From contig CP070734.1 in assembly GCA_020347605.1 (NCBI GenBank), positions 3,235,703 to 3,273,202 on the forward strand: 37,500 nucleotides of DNA, given 5' to 3'. The translations under genes and the position numbers were made by a program. Every line of letters starts with the position of its first letter. Position 1 is the stretch's first letter. The notes below the pieces were generated by a model. The model was not told the origin of the DNA. It ran no database searches and worked only from the letters and a program-made list of their open reading frames with translations. This document shows positions 1 through 7,087 of this stretch, in pieces. Source of the stretch: Deltaproteobacteria bacterium. Its GTDB lineage: Bacteria; Myxococcota_A; UBA9160; G020347605.

Positions 1-68
1 AGGTCGGCGGCGACGTCTGCGATCGGACGAAGGCTTCGGGCGTGGGCGATCTCGATGTCGGTCGGCAC
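1..68 (-). CDS. fhs: Formate-tetrahydrofolate ligase (N-terminal fragment)
   Basis: Only the first 22 codons are inside the window; the gene continues off the left edge. The fragment reads as a GTG start followed by PTDIEIAHARSLRPIADVAA. This matches the conserved N-terminus of 10-formyltetrahydrofolate synthetase (typically x-S/T-D-I-E-I-A-x-A-x-x-x-x-P-I-x-E-I-A). The enzyme makes 10-formyl-THF from formate, ATP and THF in cytoplasmic one-carbon metabolism. It is the last visible gene of the minus-strand operon, 14 bases after the GH2 stop. An in-frame GTG at 84-86 would instead overlap that stop as GTGA. I preferred position 68 because it gives the family's usual N-terminus. No clear ribosome site decides between them. 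Confidence 0.72.
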   Translation of the reverse strand, partial: MPTDIEIAHARSLRPIADVAAD

Positions 69-82
69 GGCGCCGGAGCGTA

Positions 83-1795
83 TCACGACCGCGCGCGATA
101 GAAGCGCTGGAGCACCTCGAAGGCCAGCTTGCGCTGGCCGCGGTCCGAGATCAGACCCTTGCGGTTCCAGTAGTCCTGGATGCCGGCCAGCACCCGGCGC
201 GGCGAGCGGAAGTCCTTGAGGATCCAGGGCGAGAGCCCGCGCAGGAACGGAATCTCCTCGAGCATCCGCAGCTGATTCTCGTAGACGTGCGCCTGGTGCT
301 CCTCGGTGAAGGGCGTGCCGCGATCGCCGCGGTGGCCCTGGAGCGCGCCCGCCCCGAACTCGCTCACGATCAGCGGCTTCGCGTGCGGCGTCGTCCAGCG
401 CCACTCGGGGAGGGTGTCCGGATCCCCGTAGTACCAGCCGAGATACTCGTTGCAGCCCATCACGTCGAGGTGCTCGGCCAGCGGATCGTCGAGCACCATG
501 CTGCGTTCGCCGACGGCCCGCGCCATGAGCGCCGCCGTGACGAGCCGGCTGGGGTCGAGCGCGCGCGCCCGGCGCGCCAGCGCGGCGAGGAACGCCAGGC
601 GTTCCGGCGTCTGGGGCGTCTCGTTGGCCAGCGACCACAGGGCCACCGACGCGCGGTTGCGGTCGCGCTCGATCATCTCGCGGAGCTGGCGCTCGGCGCG
701 CGCGAACGTGTCCTCGCGGTCGAACGCGATCCCCCAATAGACCGGGATCTCGGCCCACACGAGCAGCCCGAGCTCGTCCGCCACGCGGACCATGTGCTCG
801 TTGTGCGGATAGTGCGCGAGTCGCACGAAGTTGCAGCCGAGCTGCTTCGCCCAGCCGAGCAGCGTCCGCGCGTCGTCCTCGGAGAACGCCCGGCCGGGAC
901 GCGTCGGCGCCTCCTCGTGGATGCTGATGCCGCGCAGGAAGACGGGTTCCCCGTTCAGAAGGATGTCACAGCCGCGCGTCGCCAGGCTGCGGAATCCGAT
1001 CCGCTCGCACAGGCGGTCCGTCTCGCTCTCGAGCTCCACGTCGTAGAGCTTCGGGTTCTCCGGCGACCAGCGCACCAGCGACGAGGCGTCGAACGCGAAC
1101 CCGGCGCGACCGTCGGCGTCGGCCCGCAGCTCGAGCTCGACGTTCGCCTCGCGGATCCGGAGCGAAAGCGACTGCTCGGGCGCGCGGCCCCGGAGCTGCA
1201 CGAAGCCGTGCACGCGCCCGTCGTCGGCGAGGCGCAGGAAGCTCGTCTCGATGAAGGTCTCGGGAAGCTCGACGAGGTTCACGTCCCGCGTGAGCCCCCC
1301 GTAGTTCCACCAGTCGGTGCTCCGCGTCGGCACCGCTTCGGCGCGCCGCGTATTGTCGACCTGGACGATCAGGAAGTTGCCATCCGCTTCGACCCGATCC
1401 GTGATCTCGAATGCGAAGGGCGTGAAGCCGCCCTCGTGCTCGCCGAGCTTCTTCCCGTTCAGGTAGACCCGGGCCTCGTAGTTGGCGGCGCCGAAGTGGA
1501 GGAACAGGCGCGCGCCCGCGCGCGGAGCCGCCTCGAAGTCGGTCTTGTACCAGATGCTGCCCTCGTAGAAGAGCAGCTGCTCGCGCTGTGAGTTCCAGTC
1601 GCCGGGCACGTCGAGCCGCGCGGCGCGCTCGAAATCGTACTCCGCGATGCCGGGGCGCGGCGGGAGGTTGCGGAAGAAGCCGAGCTCCCAGGGATCGCCC
1701 TGAACGCTCCGGTAGCCCGCTTCGTACGGGTCCACGATGGCGCGCCAGCGGCCGTTCAGGCTCCGGCAGGTGCGCCCGGCGACGTGTGTGAACAT
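83..1795 (-). CDS. Glycoside hydrolase family 2 (beta-glucuronidase/beta-galactosidase type)
   Basis: 570 residues with the three-part GH2 layout. An N-terminal jelly-roll sugar-binding domain spans about 1-180 (GSIWYKTDF, NYEARVYLNGKKLGEHEGGF). An immunoglobulin-like middle domain spans about 180-275, and a TIM barrel about 276-570. The predicted acid/base is Glu392 in SLANETP and the nucleophile is Glu479 in VSEFGAG; both match the GH2 pattern. The length and the barrel are closest to beta-glucuronidases, but the sugar specificity cannot be read. There is no signal peptide, so it should act in the cytoplasm. It lies 9 bases after the nitroreductase stop. There is no Shine-Dalgarno in front of the ATG, and a -10-like TAGAAT ends 6 bases before it, so it may also be read from an internal leaderless promoter. 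Confidence 0.9.
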   Translation of the reverse strand: MFTHVAGRTCRSLNGRWRAIVDPYEAGYRSVQGDPWELGFFRNLPPRPGIAEYDFERAARLDVPGDWNSQREQLLFYEGSIWYKTDFEAAPRAGARLFLHFGAANYEARVYLNGKKLGEHEGGFTPFAFEITDRVEADGNFLIVQVDNTRRAEAVPTRSTDWWNYGGLTRDVNLVELPETFIETSFLRLADDGRVHGFVQLRGRAPEQSLSLRIREANVELELRADADGRAGFAFDASSLVRWSPENPKLYDVELESETDRLCERIGFRSLATRGCDILLNGEPVFLRGISIHEEAPTRPGRAFSEDDARTLLGWAKQLGCNFVRLAHYPHNEHMVRVADELGLLVWAEIPVYWGIAFDREDTFARAERQLREMIERDRNRASVALWSLANETPQTPERLAFLAALARRARALDPSRLVTAALMARAVGERSMVLDDPLAEHLDVMGCNEYLGWYYGDPDTLPEWRWTTPHAKPLIVSEFGAGALQGHRGDRGTPFTEEHQAHVYENQLRMLEEIPFLRGLSPWILKDFRSPRRVLAGIQDYWNRKGLISDRGQRKLAFEVLQRFYRARS

Positions 1796-1801
1796 GCCGC
1801 G

Positions 1802-1807
1802 ATTCTA
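1802..1807 (-). promoter_or_regulatory. -10-like TAGAAT before the GH2 gene (leaderless candidate)
   Basis: The minus strand reads GTAGAATCGCGGC then ATG. The hexamer ends 6 bases before the start codon and contains the nitroreductase stop TAG. No Shine-Dalgarno fits between. The same arrangement occurs before the EamA gene (19278-19283). No -35 was recognised. Confidence 0.35.
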
Positions 1808-2482
1808 CGCCAGGGTTCGGCCCCCGCTCCCGGATCCGCGCTCGGGATCGAAGCGCTCGAAGCAGAGGCACGCGTCGACCGAGCGCCGCGGCGGCGTGCC
1901 GTACTTCCCGCGCGGCCAACCGATCGGGATCAGCGCGCAGGTCGGACAGCCCTCGGGCAGCCCCAGCCACGCGTCGATCTCGCGGCCGTGGGCGCGGTGG
2001 ATCGTGGTGAGCGAGGCGCCGAGCCCCACCGCGCGGCATGCCAGCAGGATGTTCTGGATCGCGGGAAACAGCGCCTGCAGCTGCGGCTCGCCGCGCCGCG
2101 TCCAGCCGGCCACGAACAGGTGGACCGGCGCTTCGTGCAGGTGGTCGGCGAGGTGGAGCGCCGCGCGCAGGTTGCGCCGCCGGGCCTCCGGGAAGTCCGG
2201 CGCCTGCGCGGCGCGCCGCGCCGGCTCGATGTACGCGTGGAAGGCCGCGCGATAGCGCTCCGCGACGAAGGCGCGCCGCTCGGGCTCGGTGACGGCGATG
2301 AACAACCAGGGCTGCCGGTTGCCGCCGCTCGGCGCGAACGTGCCGCACGCGCACACCTTCCGGATCAGCTCCCGCGGGACCGGGTCCGGCCGCAGCCTGC
2401 GGATCGCGCGCGTGGTGCGGATGCCGTCGAGGAGCGCGACGTCCTCTCCGATGCGGTCGATATCGATGGCGGACGCGCTCAC
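1805..2482 (-). CDS. Nitroreductase-family flavoprotein
   Basis: 225 residues. The N-terminal region has the nitroreductase phosphate/FMN-binding signature (GIRTTRAIRRLRPDPV, then AP-SGGNRQPWLFIAV). The C-terminal half contains PAIQNILLACRAVGLGASLTT, typical of the FMN-binding dimer interface. Members are FMN-dependent, NAD(P)H-using reductases of nitroaromatics, quinones or enones; the substrate cannot be read here. The GTG start at 2482 overlaps the stop of the upstream gene as GTGA, which implies translational coupling. The N-terminus before the signature is about 20 residues, normal for the family. The coupled partner is a split-barrel flavin-type protein, so the two may form a redox pair (inference). 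Confidence 0.85.
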   Translation of the reverse strand: MSASAIDIDRIGEDVALLDGIRTTRAIRRLRPDPVPRELIRKVCACGTFAPSGGNRQPWLFIAVTEPERRAFVAERYRAAFHAYIEPARRAAQAPDFPEARRRNLRAALHLADHLHEAPVHLFVAGWTRRGEPQLQALFPAIQNILLACRAVGLGASLTTIHRAHGREIDAWLGLPEGCPTCALIPIGWPRGKYGTPPRRSVDACLCFERFDPERGSGSGGRTLA

Positions 2483-2907
2483 GGATTCGGCGCGTCGCCG
2501 GTCGGCTCCAGGCGGATGGCGACCGACCCGCTCGGGTCGCGCATGACCGCGATCAGGCGGTCGGCCCAGCCGTACTTCTCGGCCATCCGCCGGTGGATCC
2601 GGTCGCGCGCCGCCGCGTCGCGCACCGGAACGGCGCGGTACGCGCTTCGCTGGCCCGCGCGCTCGACCTCGATCTCGGGCGTCGCATCGATGCGCGCGAG
2701 CCAGCGCGACTGCGCCTGGCCGGCGCGCAGCCAGGCGAAGCCGCCGTCGTCGACGATCCACAGGCGCGTCTCGACGGGCTCGCCCGCGTCGCTCACCGTG
2801 AAGACCGTGACGACCTCGCCACCCACCTCGGAGGCGACCATCGCGGAGCCGAAGAATGCGATCACGACGACCGCGACGATTCCGAGTCCGATGAAGATGC
2901 GCCGCAT
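2479..2907 (-). CDS. Membrane-anchored split-beta-barrel protein, Ddn/quinone-reductase-like
   Basis: 142 residues. One N-terminal hydrophobic helix (about 4-27, IFIGLGIVAVVVIAFFG) acts as a membrane anchor. The rest resembles the PNPOx-like split barrel of deazaflavin-dependent nitroreductase or F420H2:quinone reductase proteins: ETRLWIVDDGG, then SRWLARIDATPEIEVERAG, then AEKYGWADRLIAVM. In that family the W-hydrophobic-x-N/D-x-P stretch lines the flavin site. F420 use is not proven, since heme- and FMN-binding split barrels look alike. A strong Shine-Dalgarno (AGGAGG, 2913-2918) sits 5 bases before the ATG. The stop overlaps the nitroreductase start by four bases. The soluble domain should face the cytoplasm or periplasm depending on anchor orientation, which is not clear. 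Confidence 0.7.
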   Translation of the reverse strand: MRRIFIGLGIVAVVVIAFFGSAMVASEVGGEVVTVFTVSDAGEPVETRLWIVDDGGFAWLRAGQAQSRWLARIDATPEIEVERAGQRSAYRAVPVRDAAARDRIHRRMAEKYGWADRLIAVMRDPSGSVAIRLEPTGDAPNP

Positions 2908-2916
2908 GCGTTCCTC

Positions 2917-3393
2917 CTAGAAGAACTCCCCGAGCGTGGCCGGACGCCAGCTCGCGAAGGTGACGCGCCAGTCGCCGTCCTCGCGCGCCAGCCGCAGCTC
3001 GAAGCGGTAGAGGTCGGCGCGCATCCCCGCCAGGGAATCGACGGAGGCGATGGCGTCGCCCGCCAGTGCGGCCAGCACCGTCGCCTGCGCGCGGCCGGCG
3101 CGCGGAAACGTCATGTCGCCCACGCGCGTCAACACGTGGACCGCATGGTGACGCAGCAGATAGAAGCCGATCGTCGCCCCGACGGCCCGCTTGTCGCGGC
3201 CCTGCTCGTCCGCGTAGCGCTCGGAGATGAGCTCCTTCACCGCGCCGATGTCGCGCTCCTCGGCGGCGCGCACGGCCTCCGCGACGAGACTGCGGATCTC
3301 CTGCTCGGGCGAGCTGGGCGGCGCCCCGCACGCGCAGAGCGCGGCGGTCGCGAGCGGCAAGAGGCGCCGCAACCGCGGCGCACGGCCACCCAT
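2917..3393 (-). CDS. Predicted lipoprotein with NTF2-like domain
   Basis: 158 residues. The N-terminus has arginines, a hydrophobic stretch and a cysteine in LCAC-GAPPSS, an acceptable though imperfect lipobox (Cys at the -2 position). The mature part, from EQEIRSLVAEAV to the end, looks like a cone-shaped NTF2 fold: a helix with AAEERDIGAVKELIS, a strand-rich middle, and a C-terminal LYRFELRLAREDGDWRVTFASW hairpin. Such domains bind small hydrophobic ligands or act as accessory subunits; no catalytic residues can be assigned. The ATG overlaps the TesB stop by one base (TGATG) and has no Shine-Dalgarno, so it depends on coupling. Nine bases separate it from the next gene. Confidence 0.68.
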   Translation of the reverse strand: MGGRAPRLRRLLPLATAALCACGAPPSSPEQEIRSLVAEAVRAAEERDIGAVKELISERYADEQGRDKRAVGATIGFYLLRHHAVHVLTRVGDMTFPRAGRAQATVLAALAGDAIASVDSLAGMRADLYRFELRLAREDGDWRVTFASWRPATLGEFF

Positions 3394-4295
3394 CACGCCT
3401 GCGGCGCGGTGAGCGCGCGGATCAGCCCTTCCTGGACGACGGACACGACGAGGTCTCCCTCCCGCGTGAAGAGCCGACCCGTCGTAAGGCCTCGCGCGCC
3501 GGTCGCCACCGGGCTCTCCTGCGCGTAGAGGAGCCACGCGTCGGCGCGGAACGGGCGGTGGAACCACATCGCGTGGTCGAGACTCGTCATCATGTAGTTC
3601 CGGTCCGTCCAGCCGATTCCGTGGGGCAGGAGCACGGTGTCGAGCAGCGTCATGTCCGACGCGTAGGCCACCACGCACTGGTGCAGCGACAGCGGCTCGG
3701 CGGGCAGCCGTCCCTGGGCGCGAATCCACACGAGCTGGCGCGGCTCGCCGCGACGGGGGTGCACGAGGTCGACCGGCTCCGCGTAGCGCACGTCGATGGG
3801 ACGCTCGCGGCGCATCCACGGCTCGGGCGCCTCGCCCGATGCCGCGAGTGCGGCCTCGATGCGCTCCTCGAAGGTCGGGAGCGACTCGGGGTCGGGTGCC
3901 GCCGGCATCGCGATCTGGTGCTCGAGCCCCGCCTCCGCGCGCTGGAACGACGCCGACAGCGCGAAGATGGGCTGCCCCTTCTGGATGGCCGTCACGCGCC
4001 GCGTCGCGAAGCTGCGGCCGTCGCGCGTCCGATCCACCTCGTACAGGATGGGCGTCGTCGGATCGCCCGGCCGCAGGAAGTAGGCCTGGAGCGAGTGGAC
4101 GACGCGCTCCTCCACCGTCCGCACGGCGGCGACCAGAGCCTGCCCCGCGACCTGGCCGCCGAAGACGCGCTGCCGGTTCTCCTGCGGGCTTCGCCCGCGG
4201 AAGATGTTCACCTCGAGCTCTTCGAGGTCGAGCAGCTCGAGGAGCGCGTCGAGCGCCTTCTGGTTCGGTACCGCGGTCTCCGCGCGCCGGCTCAT
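3393..4295 (-). CDS. tesB: Acyl-CoA thioesterase II
   Basis: 300 residues, the usual TesB size, with a double hot-dog fold. The N-terminal half contains FRGRSPQENRQRVFGGQVAGQ and SLQAYFLRPGDPTTPILYEV, both family hallmarks. The C-terminal half carries the residues equivalent to the Asp-Thr/Ser-Gln catalytic network: Asp in YASDMTLLDT, Ser in TSLDHAMWFH, and Gln in VVQEGLIR. It hydrolyses medium- and long-chain acyl-CoA to fatty acid and CoA in the cytoplasm. The ATG overlaps the preceding stop as ATGA; no good ribosome site is visible. In this operon it sits between a secreted protein and a lipoprotein rather than with beta-oxidation genes. Confidence 0.92.
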   Translation of the reverse strand: MSRRAETAVPNQKALDALLELLDLEELEVNIFRGRSPQENRQRVFGGQVAGQALVAAVRTVEERVVHSLQAYFLRPGDPTTPILYEVDRTRDGRSFATRRVTAIQKGQPIFALSASFQRAEAGLEHQIAMPAAPDPESLPTFEERIEAALAASGEAPEPWMRRERPIDVRYAEPVDLVHPRRGEPRQLVWIRAQGRLPAEPLSLHQCVVAYASDMTLLDTVLLPHGIGWTDRNYMMTSLDHAMWFHRPFRADAWLLYAQESPVATGARGLTTGRLFTREGDLVVSVVQEGLIRALTAPQA

Positions 4296-5230
4296 GGGCC
4301 GCTCGCGATCTCGAGCGCCACGCGCTCGCGGATTCGCGCTTCGAGGCCGGCGAGATCGCCGCCGGCGCGCAGGTCTTCCACGGTCGCTGCGAGGATCCGC
4401 GTCGTGATCGCATCGACCTGCTCGGCATGCGCGTCGGGATCCAGGCCCCGCGTGCGGAACCCCTCCACCACCCGCTCGCGGACCTCCGCGCGCAGCTCCG
4501 GGCTCTGCGCGCCCTCGATGGCGGCCTGGCGGGCCTGCTCCAGCCAGCGCTCGGCGTGCGACTTGCCGCGCTCCTTCACCAGGCCCGTCGCTCCCGCGCG
4601 CATCATCCGGAAGCTGCCGTGGCGCGTGCCGTCGCGCTCGAACGCACCGCGCAGCTCGCCGCTCGCCGCGTCGATCTCGCGCGTCGTGTACTGCGTGCGG
4701 CCGCCGAAGTCCTCCGCGATGCCGCTGCCCAGCACGTCGTCGCGCGTGAACACCGGCAGCGCGTCGAGGTCGTCGATCGTCCAGGTCTCCTGGTAGGTGA
4801 TCACGGTCGCGGAGGCCGCGGCGGCGCGGCCGCGGGAGCGCCAGCCCATCACGTCGGACCCCTCGAGCAGCTTCGACTTCGAGCCGCGCGGGTTCACCTC
4901 GAGCCCCGCCCGGATCTGCTTCGCCTGAAGCGCGTTCGGCTCCCAGGCGTGGAGCACGCGCACCATTCCGGCGCGCGTCTGCTCGAAGCGCCCGCTGCGG
5001 TCGTCGAAGACCACGAGCGTGTACTCCGTCCAGCGGAGCTTGCCGTCCTCGCGCGCGAACACCCAGATGCGGTCGTCCCAGTGGACGGCCTCGGTGTCGT
5101 GGGCCTGGTCGTCGGTGTAGTGCACGAGCACGTACCAGGTGCCCGCCAGATCGACCTGCGCGAACGCGGGCGTCGCCGCTGCGGCGAGCGCCGCCAGGAC
5201 CCGCAAAGCGAGCGTGATCCGGTTCCTCAG
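4292..5230 (-). CDS. Secreted protein of unknown family, probable CTG start
   Basis: 312 residues from a CTG at 5230 (RNRITLALRVLAALAAAATPAFA, then QVDLAGTW). This gives a clean signal peptide with cleavage after AFA. The CTG overlaps the SDR stop (CTGA) and has AAGGAG 5 bases upstream, inside the SDR reading frame. No ATG or GTG in this frame fits. A TTG at codon 9 would leave a much shorter signal peptide and a worse-placed ribosome site. The mature protein is rich in Trp and charged residues (VHYTDDQAHDTEAVHWDDR, VFAREDGKLRWTEY) and ends in a long helical segment after about residue 220. It looks like a periplasmic beta-rich domain with a helical tail. I do not recognise the family and assign no function. 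Confidence 0.7.
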   Translation of the reverse strand: MRNRITLALRVLAALAAAATPAFAQVDLAGTWYVLVHYTDDQAHDTEAVHWDDRIWVFAREDGKLRWTEYTLVVFDDRSGRFEQTRAGMVRVLHAWEPNALQAKQIRAGLEVNPRGSKSKLLEGSDVMGWRSRGRAAAASATVITYQETWTIDDLDALPVFTRDDVLGSGIAEDFGGRTQYTTREIDAASGELRGAFERDGTRHGSFRMMRAGATGLVKERGKSHAERWLEQARQAAIEGAQSPELRAEVRERVVEGFRTRGLDPDAHAEQVDAITTRILAATVEDLRAGGDLAGLEARIRERVALEIASGP

Positions 5231-5952
5231 AACGTCTCCTTGTACGGCCGCAGGTCGAGCTCGAGGGTCCAGGCGCTGCGCTCCTGCGCGTGCAGCGCCC
5301 AGTAGGCGTCGGCGATCGCGTCCGGGCTCAGCATGCCGTCCTCGCCGCGCTGCGCCTTCAGTTGCGGAAAGCGTCGGTTCACCGCGTCGCCGTCGATGAT
5401 GCCGTCGATGATGACGTGACCCACGTGCAGGCCCTTCGCGCCGAACTCGCGCGCCATCCCGTGGGCCAGCGCGCGCAGGGCGGCCTTGGCAGACGCGAAG
5501 GCCGTGAACGGCGGGCGCGCGCGGATCGACGCGGTGGCGCCGGTGAAGATCAGCGTGCCGCCGCCCGCCGGAACCATGCGCCGCGCGGCCTCGCGGCCGA
5601 TCAGGAAGCCCCCGAGGCAGCACAGCCGCCAGAGCCCCTCGAAGAACTCGACGTCCATCTCGAGCAGCGGCCGGAAGCGGTTGTTGCCGGCGTTGTAGAC
5701 GACGATCTCCGGCGCACCGCCGCGCTCGGCCACGCGGTCGAACAGCCGGACCGCGTCCGCCTCGACGGTGGCGTCCGCGATGACCGGCGTCGCCGCCTCC
5801 GCTCCGCCGAGCTCCGCCGCACGCTCCCCGAGCGTCTGCCCGGTCCGACCGGCCAGGAATACGTGCAAGCCCTCGCGCGCGAAGCGGCGGCACAGCGCCG
5901 CGCCGAGCCCCGCGCGCGCGCCCACCCCGATCACCACTGCGGACCTGCTCAT
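5227..5952 (-). CDS. SDR-fold protein with Phe in place of the catalytic Tyr
   Basis: 241 residues with a Rossmann fold. The nucleotide loop is GVGARAGLG (residues 9-17), the NAG motif is at 87-89 (VYNAGNN), and a Ser lies in TGATAS (Ser142). The YxxxK site reads FASAK, with Phe152 and Lys156, so the usual proton-donating Tyr is absent. Either it uses another residue, or it is a non-classical SDR. I recall related bacterial SDRs with the same F-x-x-A-K, so this may be a real subfamily. It is the first gene of the long minus-strand operon. A ribosome site (AGGGAGAG) precedes the ATG, and a TATCTT -10-like hexamer lies about 70 bases upstream. Confidence 0.85.
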   Translation of the reverse strand: MSRSAVVIGVGARAGLGAALCRRFAREGLHVFLAGRTGQTLGERAAELGGAEAATPVIADATVEADAVRLFDRVAERGGAPEIVVYNAGNNRFRPLLEMDVEFFEGLWRLCCLGGFLIGREAARRMVPAGGGTLIFTGATASIRARPPFTAFASAKAALRALAHGMAREFGAKGLHVGHVIIDGIIDGDAVNRRFPQLKAQRGEDGMLSPDAIADAYWALHAQERSAWTLELDLRPYKETF

Positions 5953-6022
5953 GCCGGGCTCTCCCTGCGTGCGGCGCTCCGCGAACCCGAAGCGGGGCCC
6001 GCCTCGCGAGCCCCGAGCCGGC

Positions 6023-6028
6023 AAGATA
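6023..6028 (-). promoter_or_regulatory. -10-like TATCTT for the SDR-led operon
   Basis: The minus strand reads CCTATCTTGCCGGC, matching the recurrent C/G-TAnnnT-GC-rich pattern. It predicts a leader of about 65 bases before the SDR ATG at 5952. No -35 was recognised. Confidence 0.35.
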
Positions 6029-6138
6029 GGGCGCGCGGCCCGAATCTTCGACGCTGGGGCCGCACGCGCCGGCGAGCGGTCACACACGCCGACGCGCTCC
6101 CGTCCCCGGGCACCGAACGCCGACCACCCCGGATGCCG

Positions 6139-6144
6139 TACCAT
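6139..6144 (+). promoter_or_regulatory. -10-like TACCAT for the crotonase gene
   Basis: The sequence reads CCGTACCATGGGGCGG. It lies about 40 bases before the GTG at 6185, which has its own strong AGGAGG, so a normal leader mRNA is predicted. No -35 was recognised. Confidence 0.3.
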
Positions 6145-6184
6145 GGGGCGGTCTGCGAGACGCGCCTGGTCGAGGAGGTTCCCC

Positions 6185-6991
6185 GTGTCCGACACCGTAC
6201 TGCTCGAGCGCCGCGGCGGCGTCGCCCTCGTCACGCTCAACCGGCCGAACCGCATGAACGCCCTCACGGACGAGCTGATGACGACGCTGCCGGTCCGGCT
6301 CAAGGAGGTCGCGGACGATCCCGAGGTGCGCTGCGTCGTGCTGACCGGCGCCGGCGACCGGGCCTTCTCGGCGGGTGCCGATCTGGCGCCCGGTGGCGGC
6401 GACACCCCGAACCAGCAAACGCTCGACGAGCCGCTCGAGACGTCGATCGACCGCCTGAAGCGGTATCACGAGGCGCCGTGGCTGCTGCACACGATGCCCA
6501 AGCCCACCCTGGCGGCGATCAACGGGGCGGCGGCGGGCGCCTCCCTGTCGCTCGCGCTGGCCTGCGATCTGCGCGTCGCCGCCGAAGGCGCCGTGCTGAC
6601 CACGGCCTTCGCGCGGATCGGCTTCTCCGGGGATTACGGCGGCGCGTTCTTCATGACCCAGCTGGTCGGCACCGCCAAGGCGCGCGAGCTCTACCTGCTG
6701 GGCGAGCGGATCGACGCCGAGGAAGCCCTGCGCATCGGGCTCGTGCACCGCGTCTTTCCGAAGCAGGGCTTCCGCAAGGAGGCCGAGGCGCTGGCGCTGC
6801 AGATCGCCGAGGGTCCGCCGCTCGCCTACCGCTACATGAAACGAAACCTGAACCTCGCGCTCACGACGCAGCTGCGCGACATCCTCGATCTCGAGGCCGA
6901 AGCGATGATGCGCACGGGGCGCAGCGAGGACCTGCGCACCGGCGTGCTGGCGTTTCTCAAGAAGGAGAAGCCGCGCTTCCAGGGCCGCTAG
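6185..6991 (+). CDS. Enoyl-CoA hydratase/isomerase family protein, PaaG-like active site
   Basis: 268 residues. The GTG start has AGGAGG (6173-6178) 6 bases upstream. The crotonase oxyanion-hole segments are present: GAGDRAFSAGADLA (55-68) and NGAAAGASLSLALACDL (113-129). The two glutamates of enoyl-CoA hydratase are missing, with Ser122 and Phe142 at those positions. Asp150 in SGDYGG aligns with the Asp of PaaG-type isomerases (PDCGG), suggesting isomerase rather than hydratase chemistry. That is inference from a by-eye alignment. It stands alone on the plus strand, divergent from the SDR operon and convergent with the SGNH gene. Confidence 0.88.
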   Translation: MSDTVLLERRGGVALVTLNRPNRMNALTDELMTTLPVRLKEVADDPEVRCVVLTGAGDRAFSAGADLAPGGGDTPNQQTLDEPLETSIDRLKRYHEAPWLLHTMPKPTLAAINGAAAGASLSLALACDLRVAAEGAVLTTAFARIGFSGDYGGAFFMTQLVGTAKARELYLLGERIDAEEALRIGLVHRVFPKQGFRKEAEALALQIAEGPPLAYRYMKRNLNLALTTQLRDILDLEAEAMMRTGRSEDLRTGVLAFLKKEKPRFQGR

Positions 6992-7017
6992 CGGTTGGCA
7001 CCCGGTACGGCGAACTC

Positions 7018-7036
7018 GGCGCCGCTCAGCAGCGCC
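7018..7036. terminator. Possible hairpin between convergent genes
   Basis: GGCGCCGCT and AGCAGCGCC can pair with one mismatch around a three-base loop. It lies between the convergent crotonase and SGNH stops. There is no T-tract on either side, so it is a weak candidate and could be chance in GC-rich DNA. Confidence 0.2.
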
Positions 7037-7087
7037 GCCCCTTCGCGACGCTGCGGGCCGGCCCCGGCGCAGCGCAGCGAGCCGTCC

